Below are positions 29,201 through 40,400 of a stretch of DNA of 64,000 nt, one piece after another (the first letter of the stretch is position 1; every line of letters starts with the position of its first letter). Made by a program: the position numbers and the translations under genes. The stretch comes from Picocystis sp. L7. Its lineage: Eukaryota; Chlorophyta; Picocystophyceae; Picocystales; Picocystaceae. The stretch spans positions 124,001 through 188,000 of the forward strand of contig QXJR01000003.1 in the NCBI GenBank assembly GCA_020975725.1. The letters are read 5' to 3'. The notes under the pieces were generated by a model that ran no database searches, was not told the origin of the DNA, and worked only from the letters and a program-made list of their open reading frames with translations.

Positions 29201-29341
29201 CCGAGGAGAAATACATCCAATCGGGGACGTGGGTCACGTGGTGGGCGACAGGGTCGACGACGGCCAACAGAAGTTAATGCGGGGAAGAGGCATACTAAAG
29301 GCGCTGGGCCTGCAGCAAATGAGCCTCATTCAGGAAGTTGA
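26209..29341 (+). CDS. PRRC2/BAT2-like (plant MOS1-like) intrinsically disordered RNA-associated protein, two introns
   Basis: Proposed exons 26209-26352, 26685-26756 and 26903-29341, all phase 0; 884 residues. The short middle exon encodes GKTLAVPKPVNLPSIRK, which with the next exon's EHSGNDPN...VP...GMGW reproduces the BAT2/PRRC2 N-terminal signature (K-V-A-V-P-K-P-x-N-L-P-S then a G-x-D-P-N motif). An EFPSL box follows. The rest is Arg/Ser/Pro-rich, ending in an RGRGSRGGRQGRRR tail. PRRC2 proteins associate with stress granules and translation initiation; plant MOS1 affects immune-gene expression. Exon 3 is certain as coding. The exon 1 start and the first acceptor (26684) are inferred from phase and a GTGCGT donor. 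Confidence 0.62.
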
Positions 29342-32300
29342 TGCAGAAAGTTTGTTTTAAATGTGCCCTTTGAGTGGATTGAGGCTGGGTCGTTGTTGTG
29401 TACTTTTGCTTGCTGAGGATGGCACTGTTGATTGTCCGCTTTTTTTTGCCTCAGAGACGAAGCAGAGGTAGCATCCTCATTGTCTTTGTCTTTGGAGAGC
29501 AGGAGAATGCAGGACTGCAAGAAAGTAGGTTGGTGCTCCGATGATTGTGAGACAGATTATACGTAAATAAGAGTTGCTCATTGCTGGGATCTTAAACCCT
29601 ACGCGTTTCCCTTCTTCCGTCACAACTTGCTCAACGAGCTGAAAAGTGAACATTGGGACACTTCCCCCCGGTTGCTGACTGCGTATGCGTAAGTATTCTT
29701 ACCGTCTGGCCTGTGAATTGCGGATACTTTGATGCACCAAGCACTGTCTTGATCGAAAGGTATCCTGTGGACAGGCCAACGCACCAGCTTTTTTATGCTT
29801 CCATTGCCCTGAATGGGGCTGTTCTCATCCACGGCAGTTCATTCACTGTGCGCGGCTTCATGCGACATCTGAACCGATTACTCTTTCGACTTTGGTGCCC
29901 CTCAAAACGCTCTAGCAACATTGCAACCATCTTCACTTCGCTCGCAATTGACCCTTTAGTATTCAAACGGAAGTTGCAATCACTATTGTTGGGATCTCTC
30001 CAGTTTGTAGTTTCTCGCAAACTCGACCCTAAGGTAAGCAAAACAACAAATGCACAAAAGGGAAAAGCTGAATTTTTTCCGCTTCATTCGATACGCAAGG
30101 AACAAGCGAAGCAGCCGATCAAAAGAGGCAATATCTTTAGTACAAGAAGTTACAACTTACCGCGTTGGATGAAAATTGGTTAGGAATATTGAAACAAACG
30201 TAAGTGCTTATGTTCCCTCGGGGAATTAGTTACTAGTTCGAAGGTATTTCCCATCATGAAATATTGCTCGTCATGGTAGTTGTATCCTTTGGCCGCAACA
30301 TTCATTCGGAGCTGAAAAACAGTTTGTACAATGCCAAGTCGTGCTCCTATCATCAACAAACCCTTGGAATTGGAAAGAGGTTAAGCCATATTGCTAGAAA
30401 CCATCCAAATGCATCATTCGTATGAAACAAGCCGCATCGCGTCTGAACAAGCTTGAATGTTCTTATTCAACTCTCCTTACTCTCCTTGGTTCGATCCTAT
30501 CAAAGAAATTTCGCCATTATCGAGGGACATGGCTATGTTTCGTAGAATATAAAAGGGGCGCTTTAAATCCGCGCTAAGAGGACATGCAAATGCCTTTTTC
30601 CACAGAGGTCTTCCGCTTTCGGTGATGCCCTCGTCTTGAATGGTCCCCTAAAGCGTTCGCAATAATCAGGTACAAGTAGACGTGTTTAGTCATTCAAAAC
30701 CCTTAACCAAAGGAAAGAGATTGGGTTGAGTCCAAAAGATCGAAGATACCAAATCTGTACAAGACAATGTTGTGGAATGTGCCCCGAACAAACTTTGGCT
30801 CATTGAAGGTCCGTGTAGGGAAGGGATCACAAAACGATCTTGGATTATGCGAGTGTCCAATTTGAACGTTCTGCTTGGCGAGTGCTACTTTGAAGTTGTT
30901 ACTTGAAGAGACTTCCCATGGTTTCACAAGTAGCGATTAGCACAACTAGAAAGTACCTTTTGCTCTCAATTAGAATGTATTACGAGAATGAGTGCAAGGG
31001 GTTGAAGGTGGTTGCAAAAAATCCTAAGATACTTCTTTTTCCATGGTGCACGTCGTTGTCCTTGATACACGAATAATGTATGCAAGCGATACTACGGGAG
31101 AGGAACATCTCGTACATTGCATCTCCGAAGTACTTCCGAATCTCGGAAGCCATAGTATCACGAGGCCAACCTATTGGGCGAAAAATGGGAGCACGCTTTT
31201 GCTACCAAGAGACAAGTTTAAACAGTGACTATAAAATCGAAATATATGTAGTTTGCCAAGGCGCTACTATCCCGTCTATAATATTGGACCCTCCCAAGGA
31301 AGCACAAATCGCCTTGCACGCAGTACATTCAAAACTCGCCATAGAGATTCGGATTTAGAAGGTCTTGGACGAGGACGTGCCGTTGAACAAACGTGGCTCC
31401 AAGGTCCAACATCTCTCGAAAAATGGTCGAGTAAGAAGCCTTCACCATTCAATATTTCAGGGACCATTTTGAGGGGAATGTGTCCGATTTGGCATGGGGT
31501 TTGTGCATCGGGAACCAAATCGTGCCCACCTTGTTCAATATCATGACGGAGTTGGAGTGGAGGATAAGCAACCTCGAAACTATCGCGGCGACGGATACGG
31601 AACGTTGTTCTTCCATTCTCTATGCAAACGAGGAGTCCGGAAATAGTATGTTGCTCATGGAGATTTTGGAACGAGATATGCTATCTAATAGAATTCACTT
31701 CAAGCAACCCAAGAAAATACCAAAGTCCACGTAGCGAAACACCGGTTTCCCACAATTGGGTCAATATGATGCATATGGAGGGGTTGATCCTTGGCGAACA
31801 AACATCTTGCATCGCGCTTCGAATCATGGACACACGCACAGGCCATTGGGTCGTTGGAGAAGGCTCTCCAACATTGAAAATCGGAAGGTTCAAGTCAATC
31901 ACTAGTTTGAACCTCGGCATAGCTAGGATAATATTAAAGCAATATTTCCGACTCCACCTTACGCCTCTTCTCTAGGAGTTTACATAGCTTCCTTTAATTA
32001 GTACACAGATGCGAGAAAGAACAAGCATTGCTTGCGGTCCATGGACACCCGAAAAATCATGATCAATCGATCCTTGCATTCGTAAAAGGGAAAGACGTGC
32101 ACTCTAGCTACCTTTTTCCATTGCCTGCAAGGGGAGATAGGAAGGGGCAAGATTCTTAATTGAAGGTACTTTACTCTTGGATGACATTTGCTCCGAGCGG
32201 TAAAGGGAAGTTTCTACAGTGGTAGTTCGACCCTTGATAGAGTGTTATTGTCGCTCTGACATGTAGAACACCGACCAATTTCGGACGACAAGCGCGCACC

Positions 32301-32705
32301 GCAAAAGATAGTCACACATGGAGGCATTGTGAAGACGAGGTACAAAGAAGACAATCATAAGTTTTTGACGGTTGGCTACCACTGACGAAACCAAACGCGA
32401 GTTCGTGAATCAAGACCAAAACGCAATGTTCAATATCTGGAACCGCATGCTCCAAAAGTGTTCTTAAGCCATGTATCGCTCAACCATCAAAGTCACGAGA
32501 AAAGGTTGGACGTTGGTTTTACAAATGACATGAACGTCCTGGATCCGAGAACGGAAGCATGGAGGGCTCTCCCGGTACGACGTCCATGATATAAGTTGTC
32601 AAGCCCATGGTAGACGGGCCTGGGGACATATCGATGTTGCCTCCTCATCCTATACATAATCGGCAATCGGAGGGAGGTGTCACATTATTCCCTTGGCCAA
32701 ACGTA
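29342..32705. other. Gene-poor, A+T-richer island between the PRRC2-like gene and DXR
   Basis: 3.36 kb without a convincing gene, clearly richer in A+T than its surroundings. The longest frame (29653-30183, plus, 176 codons) has no recognisable domain. A TATAAAAGG motif lies at 30548-30556. Several 80-120-codon frames at 31040-31980 overlap on both strands and look like chance or decayed sequence. I looked for tRNA, snRNA and inverted-repeat structure and recognised none. Confidence 0.45.
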
Positions 32706-34061
32706 TCAGACCATTGCCGAGGATTCAACAACCTCCTTCACATAATGTCTCGCCCATTGGTCAAAGTGGATGATCTCTTCCAGGGTGGGTTGTTCCACAA
32801 AGTCCTGGCAGTGCTTGTCGCACGCTGCTTCCACCACGCCGATTATGTCCAGGTACCCAATCTTTTTATCCAAGAACATCTCTACAGCTTGTTCATTGGC
32901 AGCACTGAGCACTCCTGTCATGGTTCCCCCTTTCCTTCCAGCTGCATAGGCTACTTCCATAGAAGGGTACTTTGCATGGTCTGGTTCACGGAAGGTCAGA
33001 TCCCCCATCTTGACAAAGTCCAACCTTTTCCAGGTATCTTCCGAACACTGAATTCGGCGAGGCCAGGACATGGTGTAAAGGATAGGGAGTCTCATGTCTG
33101 GCCAGCCAAGCTGTCCGATGACTGAGGAGTCGGCGGTTTCCACCATGGAGTGGATGATGCTTTGGGGATGGATGACAATCTCAATGTTATCGTAGTCCAC
33201 CCCGAAGAGGTAATGCGCTTCGATGACTTCGAGCCCTTTGTTCATGAGAGTGGCACTGTCCACGGTGATTTTCCTTCCCATGCTCCAGTTGGGGTGTTTG
33301 AGTGCGTCTTCAACCTTCACATCCTTGAGCTTTTCCACCGGCATGTCGCGGAAGGCACCCCCGGAGGCAGTGAGGATGATCCTGCGCAATCCGTTTTCTG
33401 GCAAGCCTTGGATGCTCTGAAAGATGGCGGAGTGCTCGCTGTCGGCAGGAAGGATCTTGACGTCGTGTTCGGCGGCCAAGGGGAGAACGGCGGGTCCACC
33501 CGCGATGAGGGTCTCCTTGTTCGCCAAGCAGATGTCCTTCCCTTTTCGAATGGCTGCTACGGTCGGCCGAAGGCCTGCGCATCCCACGATTCCCGTCACC
33601 ACCGCCTGCGCCTCGGCGTGTTCGGCAACCGCGACGGCGCCTTCCATACCGTGCATCACCTCTGGAAGAGCCACGCCTGGTCCAAGGCGATCTCGCAGTG
33701 CCTCCACCAGTTGATCCGCAGTCGCTGCGTCTTGCACGGACACCAGTTCGGGTCGGAACTCCGCCGTTTGCTCGACGAGCAAGGACACGTTCCTTCCCGC
33801 TCCCAAGGCCGTGATGGCGAAATCTTGGTTGTGTTCACGCACGATGTCCAGCGTTTGGGTGCCGATGGATCCCGTAGATCCCAAAAGCGAGAACTTCCGA
33901 GGTCCTTCCTGCATCTGCAGCCGTTCGGGTGCCACCGCACGTCCCGGCCATGCGGGTGGTGGGCCGTGGCGGGCGCGCACAGGCACGGTCGCCATGCTCC
34001 ACACAGCACCGAATGACCCCCATCCATCCTTTTCCCCCACATGCACGTTCGTTCTCCCCAT
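32706..34061 (-). CDS. DXR: 1-deoxy-D-xylulose 5-phosphate reductoisomerase (DXR), plastid MEP pathway
   Basis: 451 residues from ATG 34061. The NADPH site [15 protein letters not shown], the substrate/metal segments [11 protein letters not shown] and [34 protein letters not shown] and [12 protein letters not shown] are all present. The plant-type Pro-rich entry motif [10 protein letters not shown] precedes the catalytic domain, so the protein is expected in a plastid stroma. It makes 2-C-methyl-D-erythritol 4-phosphate for isoprenoid synthesis. The transit peptide is unclear: ATG 33995 leaves only about 11 residues before PPPAW, 34061 leaves 33, and the frame is open to ATG 34361. An unseen first exon is possible. 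Confidence 0.9.
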   Translation of the reverse strand: MGRTNVHVGEKDGWGSFGAVWSMATVPVRARHGPPPAWPGRAVAPERLQMQEGPRKFSLLGSTGSIGTQTLDIVREHNQDFAITALGAGRNVSLLVEQTAEFRPELVSVQDAATADQLVEALRDRLGPGVALPEVMHGMEGAVAVAEHAEAQAVVTGIVGCAGLRPTVAAIRKGKDICLANKETLIAGGPAVLPLAAEHDVKILPADSEHSAIFQSIQGLPENGLRRIILTASGGAFRDMPVEKLKDVKVEDALKHPNWSMGRKITVDSATLMNKGLEVIEAHYLFGVDYDNIEIVIHPQSIIHSMVETADSSVIGQLGWPDMRLPILYTMSWPRRIQCSEDTWKRLDFVKMGDLTFREPDHAKYPSMEVAYAAGRKGGTMTGVLSAANEQAVEMFLDKKIGYLDIIGVVEAACDKHCQDFVEQPTLEEIIHFDQWARHYVKEVVESSAMV

Positions 34062-35593
34062 CCAGCTTCTCCTTCGATCGATCCTTTCGGGCCTCGGTTG
34101 AAGGGAGGAAGACACCGGAACGAAGACCCTCGAAAGAAGACCCGACCTCGTCGGATCCCAACCGAGGGGATGATAGGGGAGGTAAGCGGGAGGGGCGAGA
34201 AGGGAAAGGATCCAACACGGCAAGCGGGGAAGGACCAACCGCCATAAGGGTGGATGGTCCCGAACTACACGTCCACGAGGATACCAAGCATCCGATTCGT
34301 GGGCACGACGGCAAAGGAGACGAATCCGTCGGAACGCGACTCCCAGTAACCCACTCTCCATCGGGACGTGGAGGCTCTTCAAAAGGTTGTACTAACAATG
34401 ATGCTTCCGCTCGACCTTTGCCTCGAAACAAGGGCATCCCGCACTCAAACATCTTCGAAAGGCGCTCCAACGAGATCGTTCGGACGGCCACCTTCCCGTC
34501 CTTGCATCGAATGGGAATGCACGATTCTATGCCAATGACTTGCACAACATGGAGCGTTCCTTGCACTTGGTGCTAGGAATTTACGATTGTTTGTTGTCTC
34601 GACTGGAAGATCGCCTTCATGGTCTACAATGTTCAATTAAAAGTGCACAAGATAAGCTCTTGGATGGTTTCGTACGCCACTTGATGTAGCCGATCACGCC
34701 ATAGCTAGGAAAGTCGGGCATGCGGACACGAGGCCATCTCGAAGCTATTGCAAAAGTGGAATGGATTAGTGCATGTCAAGGCAGTGCCGAGCCATGGAGA
34801 TTGAATCATTGCCAAGCTATCTAGGCGTGCCAAGCTTACAATCGATGTTGGAACCTTGGTAGATGAGCAACCATAGGACTGTTGACTTTTCAAGAGGAAT
34901 CCAAGGCGGTCCAATGGACGATAGGAAAAGATGCGCTGAATTCTCGCGTGTGCCCACAAGAATTTCGCGCCTGTCAAACTAATTTTTCGTCCCACAAAAA
35001 TTTTGGCTTACCGGAAACGATTCATCTTACACAATGGGTTTATGTTTAAATGTTCTCTCGTATTCAAGGTGGGATTTGCTTGTTTGAGGCACCAATTTGC
35101 TACCAAGTTTCTTCCTATGTACGTCTAGACCAATTCGTGGTCGTTGTAAAAATATGGCGAATGGGAGACATTGACTAGCAACAAAGGAAGCAAAGTACAA
35201 GGTGTACAACGAAGAAGTAGAGAAGAAGGGGACCTCACAATTGTGAAGTATCGAAGTCGTGTGATGTTCTTCATTGTACATGTGTGATCGGACAATGACT
35301 TTATGCAAGTTTGCATTTCCACAAGCATCTACGAGTGACTTGCAAGGATTGATAGGGCAAAATCACTCTTCATCAATTAAAATTCGTGCAATTTAATTTC
35401 CCTATGCGTTGTACGAAGAATGGCACGGAATGCTAGATCATCATCTAAGGCACCCTCCATTTGAACCCAGCAATGATCTACACTCGGTGAGCTAAAAAGC
35501 GGAAGACCTCGCTTTTCTTCCGCCCCTAGAGTGTATTGGTTGTCGACCTACAAGGCTATAGAGTGTGCAGAGCAACGGTGAGAGTCCCTCACG
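34062..35593. other. DXR upstream region and second gene-poor island
   Basis: About 1.5 kb. The first 500 bases are G+C-rich and include the DXR promoter; from about 34580 the sequence becomes A+T-rich. Only short overlapping frames are present, and no gene or RNA is recognised. Confidence 0.4.
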
Positions 35594-36097
35594 CTACTTT
35601 GCACACAAACACCCAAACGCACGCACCAATCCATTGGGGTTCCCAGCAACCCCAATGGCAACCCACATTCTCTTCTCTCTTCCGCATCGAATGACCTTGC
35701 CGACGACCTTCTGCAGTCGCATGTGCACCGCAACACGGCAAAGCTCTGCCAGGCGGTCCGTCAAAACCAAGCATCTACGAATGCTTTGAGCAACATTTGG
35801 GTCGTGGTTGACGAACTTGCCGTTGGCGGGGCCACACCCCATCAAAACCCTAATTGCTGCCTGCTTGCTCCTGCTCCAAACCTGCTTCATCGCTCTGCCG
35901 TCCTCTGCGTGCACCATGGTCGTCCTAAACTCGTCCACCAACACAATCCGGAAGCACTGGACGCACTCCCTGAATGCCCGCGATGTTGGCATTGTTCGTT
36001 GTCCGCGGCCACCCAGTGTGAACTTGGCCGCGTCGTAGGCGACCTCCCAAGGCTTGATTGAAAAGACGGTTCCACACCCAGGCTTCCTATCCCCCAC
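35594..36097 (-). pseudogene. Decayed TnpB/Fanzor-like nuclease fragment (C-terminal part)
   Basis: An open stretch of 167 codons that begins without an ATG. It shows the order typical of TnpB/OrfB-type C-termini: GGRGQR...P, IVLVDEFRTT, a degenerate zinc-ribbon segment, then GKFVNHDPNVAQSIRRCL, resembling the final RuvC motif (F-V-N-R-D-x-N-A-x-x-N-I) followed by RLAELCR. TnpB and eukaryotic Fanzor proteins are RNA-guided nucleases carried by transposons. The zinc-ribbon cysteines are not intact and no N-terminal half is readable, so this is a relic. The assignment is by motif memory only. Confidence 0.4.
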
Positions 36098-36659
36098 GGT
36101 CTCCTAAGCATCCAACGGACGTGGTTGGATCCAATGGTAACACCTGTTGTTGGGGCGTAAAAGTAGTGTTTCATAATTCACTTGCAGGTGCATAACTAGC
36201 CTAAGGACAGGAATGCCGATGGTCATGAGAAAGATTATGTGTTCTTGCTGAGAGTTTGCTACGCAAGGTATTGGTTATGGTGGGGATTACGTTGATGACT
36301 TGTCTTACTCAGTTGCACATTTCACAATTCAAAGGATACCAAGCGTTTCATCGCCACTGGGACAGTAGATGGCTAGTACAAACGAGGGTGGTTCCAGGCG
36401 CAAAATCTGAGCGGTATTTTTTGTCTTAACGGGCAGAAGAAGTGGGAACAAAGTGCATGGTAGGAAACTCAGAGATATTCCTCATTCCGGAGAAAAAGCT
36501 GGCGATGTCCAACCCATCAACCACTCCTAGACGGGAGGATCCGCAAGCATGATGGAGCACTCCTTTAGCAATTCGGAAGTCGAATGGCCCACCGCCCTGG
36601 AATGCAATAACCATGCAGCCGGACACTCCTTTCCATCTGTGTGTGTGTCATCCGTTTGC
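36098..36659. other. Spacer between the nuclease remnant and the DUF3181-like gene
   Basis: About 560 bases. It may include the decayed N-terminal part of the nuclease remnant, but no motif is readable. A 66-codon minus-strand frame at 36426-36626 has no recognised domain and may be 3' UTR of the next gene. Confidence 0.35.
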
Positions 36660-37148
36660 TCACCGGTTCCGAAGGTACTCCTTTACCACATCGTTCATGT
36701 CTTGCACGGCACCCACGGGCAAGAACTGCGATAGCGGAAGTTGCTTTTTCCCTCCGATTTTGATGGGAACTTTGTCGACGACACATTGGACCGCTTCTTC
36801 GACGTCCAGCCCTGCAGAAACGCGGTCCGCGATGAGAGCGGAAAGGGCTACGTGCAGCTTTGTACCCGCTACACTGACGTCTCTCAGGTAGAGGTGCCAT
36901 CCATTGATGTCAAGGTAGATTTCCTTTCCGATTTGCGACGCCAATTCGTCTCTCGCTTCGTCTTGCTGGGTGGGCGTGCTGACGATGGCAGACACGTCCA
37001 GCCACGCCTGCAACGCGTCTTGGGCTGGATTCCTTTCCGCCTTGGCTACCACACGACCACCGACCTTCCTCCTGTTCCCAGCCACGAACAATTTCTTCTC
37101 CTTCCTCCACTGGACCGCCGTCGCCTTCGAAAAGGAAATCCTGCGCAT
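36660..37148 (-). CDS. Probable plastid-targeted protein of cyanobacterial DUF3181 type
   Basis: 162 residues from ATG 37148. The first 50 residues are basic and Ser/Ala/Val-rich with almost no acid, as expected for a transit peptide. The remaining part has an L-A-x-x-I-G-x-x-I-Y-L-D-x-x-x-W-H-L-Y-L segment (about 72-93) and a C-terminal V-P-I-K-I-G-G-K-K-Q-L-P-L...F-L-P block, which I associate with the small DUF3181 family of cyanobacteria and plastids. Function unknown. It is divergent to PRP8, with 331 bases between the start codons. Confidence 0.6.
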   Translation of the reverse strand: MRRISFSKATAVQWRKEKKLFVAGNRRKVGGRVVAKAERNPAQDALQAWLDVSAIVSTPTQQDEARDELASQIGKEIYLDINGWHLYLRDVSVAGTKLHVALSALIADRVSAGLDVEEAVQCVVDKVPIKIGGKKQLPLSQFLPVGAVQDMNDVVKEYLRNR

Positions 37149-37479
37149 TGTCGCTCTGGTGCTTTCCAAGGCGTCGTCGTCGTCCGTCTCCTATCCACCA
37201 ATGCCCTTCTTTTGCCCTTTCGACCGATCGGCTTTCGGTTGAACCACCGGTTGAACCAGGTCTTGCCTCGGTTAACCTCCCCAACAGTCGGGTGATTCCT
37301 TCCAGCCCCCGCGTGGACCCCACCGAAAGGGGGGCACTCCAGATCGGGAGAACGGCACTGTAAAAGAGGGGTATTCATGGTTAAGTGGGTGGGTCCCTCG
37401 CTGCCCCTCTGGGGCCTTGCAACTGTGGCTTTTAGGGTTTAGTGTGGCAAACCCTCGTGCTGCGGTCGAGTCGTGCGCG
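37149..37479. promoter_or_regulatory. Divergent DUF3181-like/PRP8 promoter region with a telo-box
   Basis: 331 bases. TTTAGGGTTTAG at 37431-37442 is 1.7 copies of the plant-type telomere unit TTTAGGG, 38 bases before the PRP8 ATG. Similar telo-boxes occur in plant promoters of translation and growth genes. Confidence 0.4.
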
Positions 37480-40400
37480 ATGGACGCGGCGGCGATGGCT
37501 TCTTCCGAAGACATGGAAGCTGCCACGCGAGAAAAGGTGCGTGGTAAAGGTGGACAGGACGTAGGAAGGGGGGGTGGAGATGCTGACCGCGAGATACGCG
37601 AACAGGCGCGCAAGTGGCAGCAGGCACACGCCAGACGGTTCGGAGACAAGCAGCAGACGACATACGTGGACACACGAAAGGAAGACATGCCGCCCGAACA
37701 CGTGAGAAAGGTCATGAAGGATCACGGAGACATGTCCTCCAAAAAATACAGGCAAGATAAGAGGGTTTACCTGGGGGCCCTCAAATTCGTGCCCCACGCG
37801 GTGCTCAAACTGCTGGAGAACATGCCCATGCCGTGGGAGCAGGTCAGGAACGTACGCGTACTGTACCATGTCACCGGAGCGATCACCTTCGTACACGAGA
37901 CGCCGAAGGTGATTGAACCGGTGTTTATTGCGCAATGGGGGACCATGTGGATCATGATGAGGAGAGAGAAAAGAGATCGAAGGCACTTCAAACGAATGAG
38001 ATTCCCTCCGTTCGACGACGAAGAACCACCAATCGACTACGAAGAAAACCTGATGGATATGGAGCCACTCGAGAGCATCCAGTTGGAACTCGATGAAGAA
38101 GAAGATGGACCGGTGTACGACTGGTTCTATGATCACAAACCCCTCATCGATTCCAAGTATGTGAACGGACCCTCCTACAAGAAGTGGAGGTTAGACTTGC
38201 CCATCATGTCCACGCTGTACCGCCTTGCAGGGCAGCTGCTGAGTGATCTGACAGACAAGAACTACTTTTACCTCTTCCAAGACAAGTACTTCTTCACTGC
38301 AAAGGCACTCAACCTAGCCATACCTGGAGGCCCCAAGTTTGAGCCCCTCTACCGAGACATGGATGCAGGTGACGAAGATTGGAACGAGTTCAACGACATA
38401 TCCAAGCTCATCATCCGCACACCCATCAGGACCGAATATCGAGTGGCCTTCCCTCACCTATACAACAACCGCCCGCGCAAGGTAGCATTGGCCAATTATC
38501 ATTCGCCCATGGTCTGTTTCATAAAGAACGATGACCCAGATCTGCCAGCGTTCTATTATGACCCACTGATACATCCCATCCCTGCGTACAAACGGGACCA
38601 TAGGCGTGAGAATGGACTCATGAACGGAAACAAGAAAAAGCCAGGTGAAGCCATGGAAAGGGAGGAAGACTCAGAGGAGGATGGAGAGGAATTCCAACTT
38701 CCGCACGGAGCGCAGCCATTTCTTGCAGCGATGCCACTATACACAGAGAACACCAGCGACGGAATCGTTCTACTTTTTGCACCGCACCCCTTCAACAGGA
38801 GGTCAGGAAGAACCAGACGTGTCGTGGATGTGCCGTTGGTGAAGTCCTGGTACCAAGAACATTGCCCTCCCAATCAGCCAGTGAAGGTGCGAGTGAGTTA
38901 CCAGAAGCTATTGAAATGTCACGTCCTCAACAGTTTACAGCATCGTCCACCAAAGAGTCTGAAGAAGAAGAATCTCTTCCGAAACTTGCATGCTACCAAG
39001 TTCTTTCAGACTACGGAACTGGACTGGGTGGAGGCTGGATTGCAGGTATGCAAGCAAGGCTACAATATGTTGAACTTGCTCATCCATAGGAAGAATTTGA
39101 AGTATCTCCATCTTGACTACAACTTCAATCTCAAACCTGTGAAGACGTTGACTACGAAGGAGCGCAAAAAATCACGCTTTGGCAATGCTTTCCATCTATG
39201 CAGGGAAATACTGCGACTTACAAAACTTGTAGTCGATGCCAATGTTCAATACCGTCTTGGAAATGTTGATGCTTTCCAACTTGCAGACGGTCTGCAGTAT
39301 ATCTTCTCTCACATTGGGCAATTGACGGGCATGTATCGTTACAAGTACCGGCTGATGAGGCAAATCCGTATGTGCAAGGACTTGAAGCACTTAATCTACT
39401 ATCGCTTTAACACCGGTCCTGTGGGAAAAGGGCCAGGTGTGGGGTTCTGGGCACCCATGTGGAGGGTTTGGCTTTTTTTCATGCGAGGAATTGTTCCTTT
39501 ACTTGAGCGGTGGCTTGGGAACCTCCTTGCTCGCCAATTTGAAGGTCGTAATAGCAAAGGAGTTGCAAAGACCGTGACAAAGCAGAGGATTGAATCGCAT
39601 TTTGACCTGGAGCTACGAGCAGCGGTTATGCATGACATACTGGACATGATGCCAGAAGGCATAAAGCAAAATAAAGCGAGAACCATTCTACAGCATCTAT
39701 CTGAAGCGTGGCGTTGTTGGAAGGCCAATATTCCATGGAAGGTACCCGGTTTGCCTGCTCCAGTTGAGAACATGATTCTCAGATATGTTAAATCGAAGGC
39801 GGACTGGTGGACCAACGTTGCTCACTACAACAGGGAGAGGATCAGAAGAGGGTCTACTGTGGACAAGACCGTGTGCCGCAAGAACCTGGGTAGGCTTACA
39901 CGCCTCTATCTGAAAGCAGAACAGGAGAGACAGCACAACTATTTGAAAGATGGGCCTTATGTCACGCCTGAAGAAGCAGTTGCCATTTACACGACCACAG
40001 TTCATTGGTTGGAATCCAGAAGGTTTTCCCCCATACCGTTTCCACCTCTATCCTACAAACACGACACAAAGCTTCTCATCTTGGCATTAGAACGCTTGAA
40101 AGAACAATATACAGTCACTGTCCGTCTTAATCAACAGCAGCGTGAGGAGCTTGGTTTGATTGAGCAGGCCTATGATAATCCACATGAAGCACTGAGTAGG
40201 ATCAAGAGGCATTTACTGACTCAAAGGGCCTTCAAGGAAATGGCCATCGAGTTCATGGATCACTACAGCCATCTGGTCCCGGTTAGCGAAATCGAGCCGC
40301 TTGAGAAAATAACGGATGCTTACTTGGACCAATATTTGTGGTATGAAGGGGACAAGAGGAATCTATTCCCAAACTGGATCAAGCCATCAGATACTGAGCC

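Noticed and set aside
29653-30183. 176-codon frame in the gene-poor island
   Set aside because: No domain, no splice or promoter signals fitting it, and composition like its non-coding surroundings.
30703-30927. Minus-strand frame starting with K-P-W-E-V, as does the nuclease remnant near 36040
   Set aside because: Only five residues match and the following order does not. I see no second copy of the nuclease.
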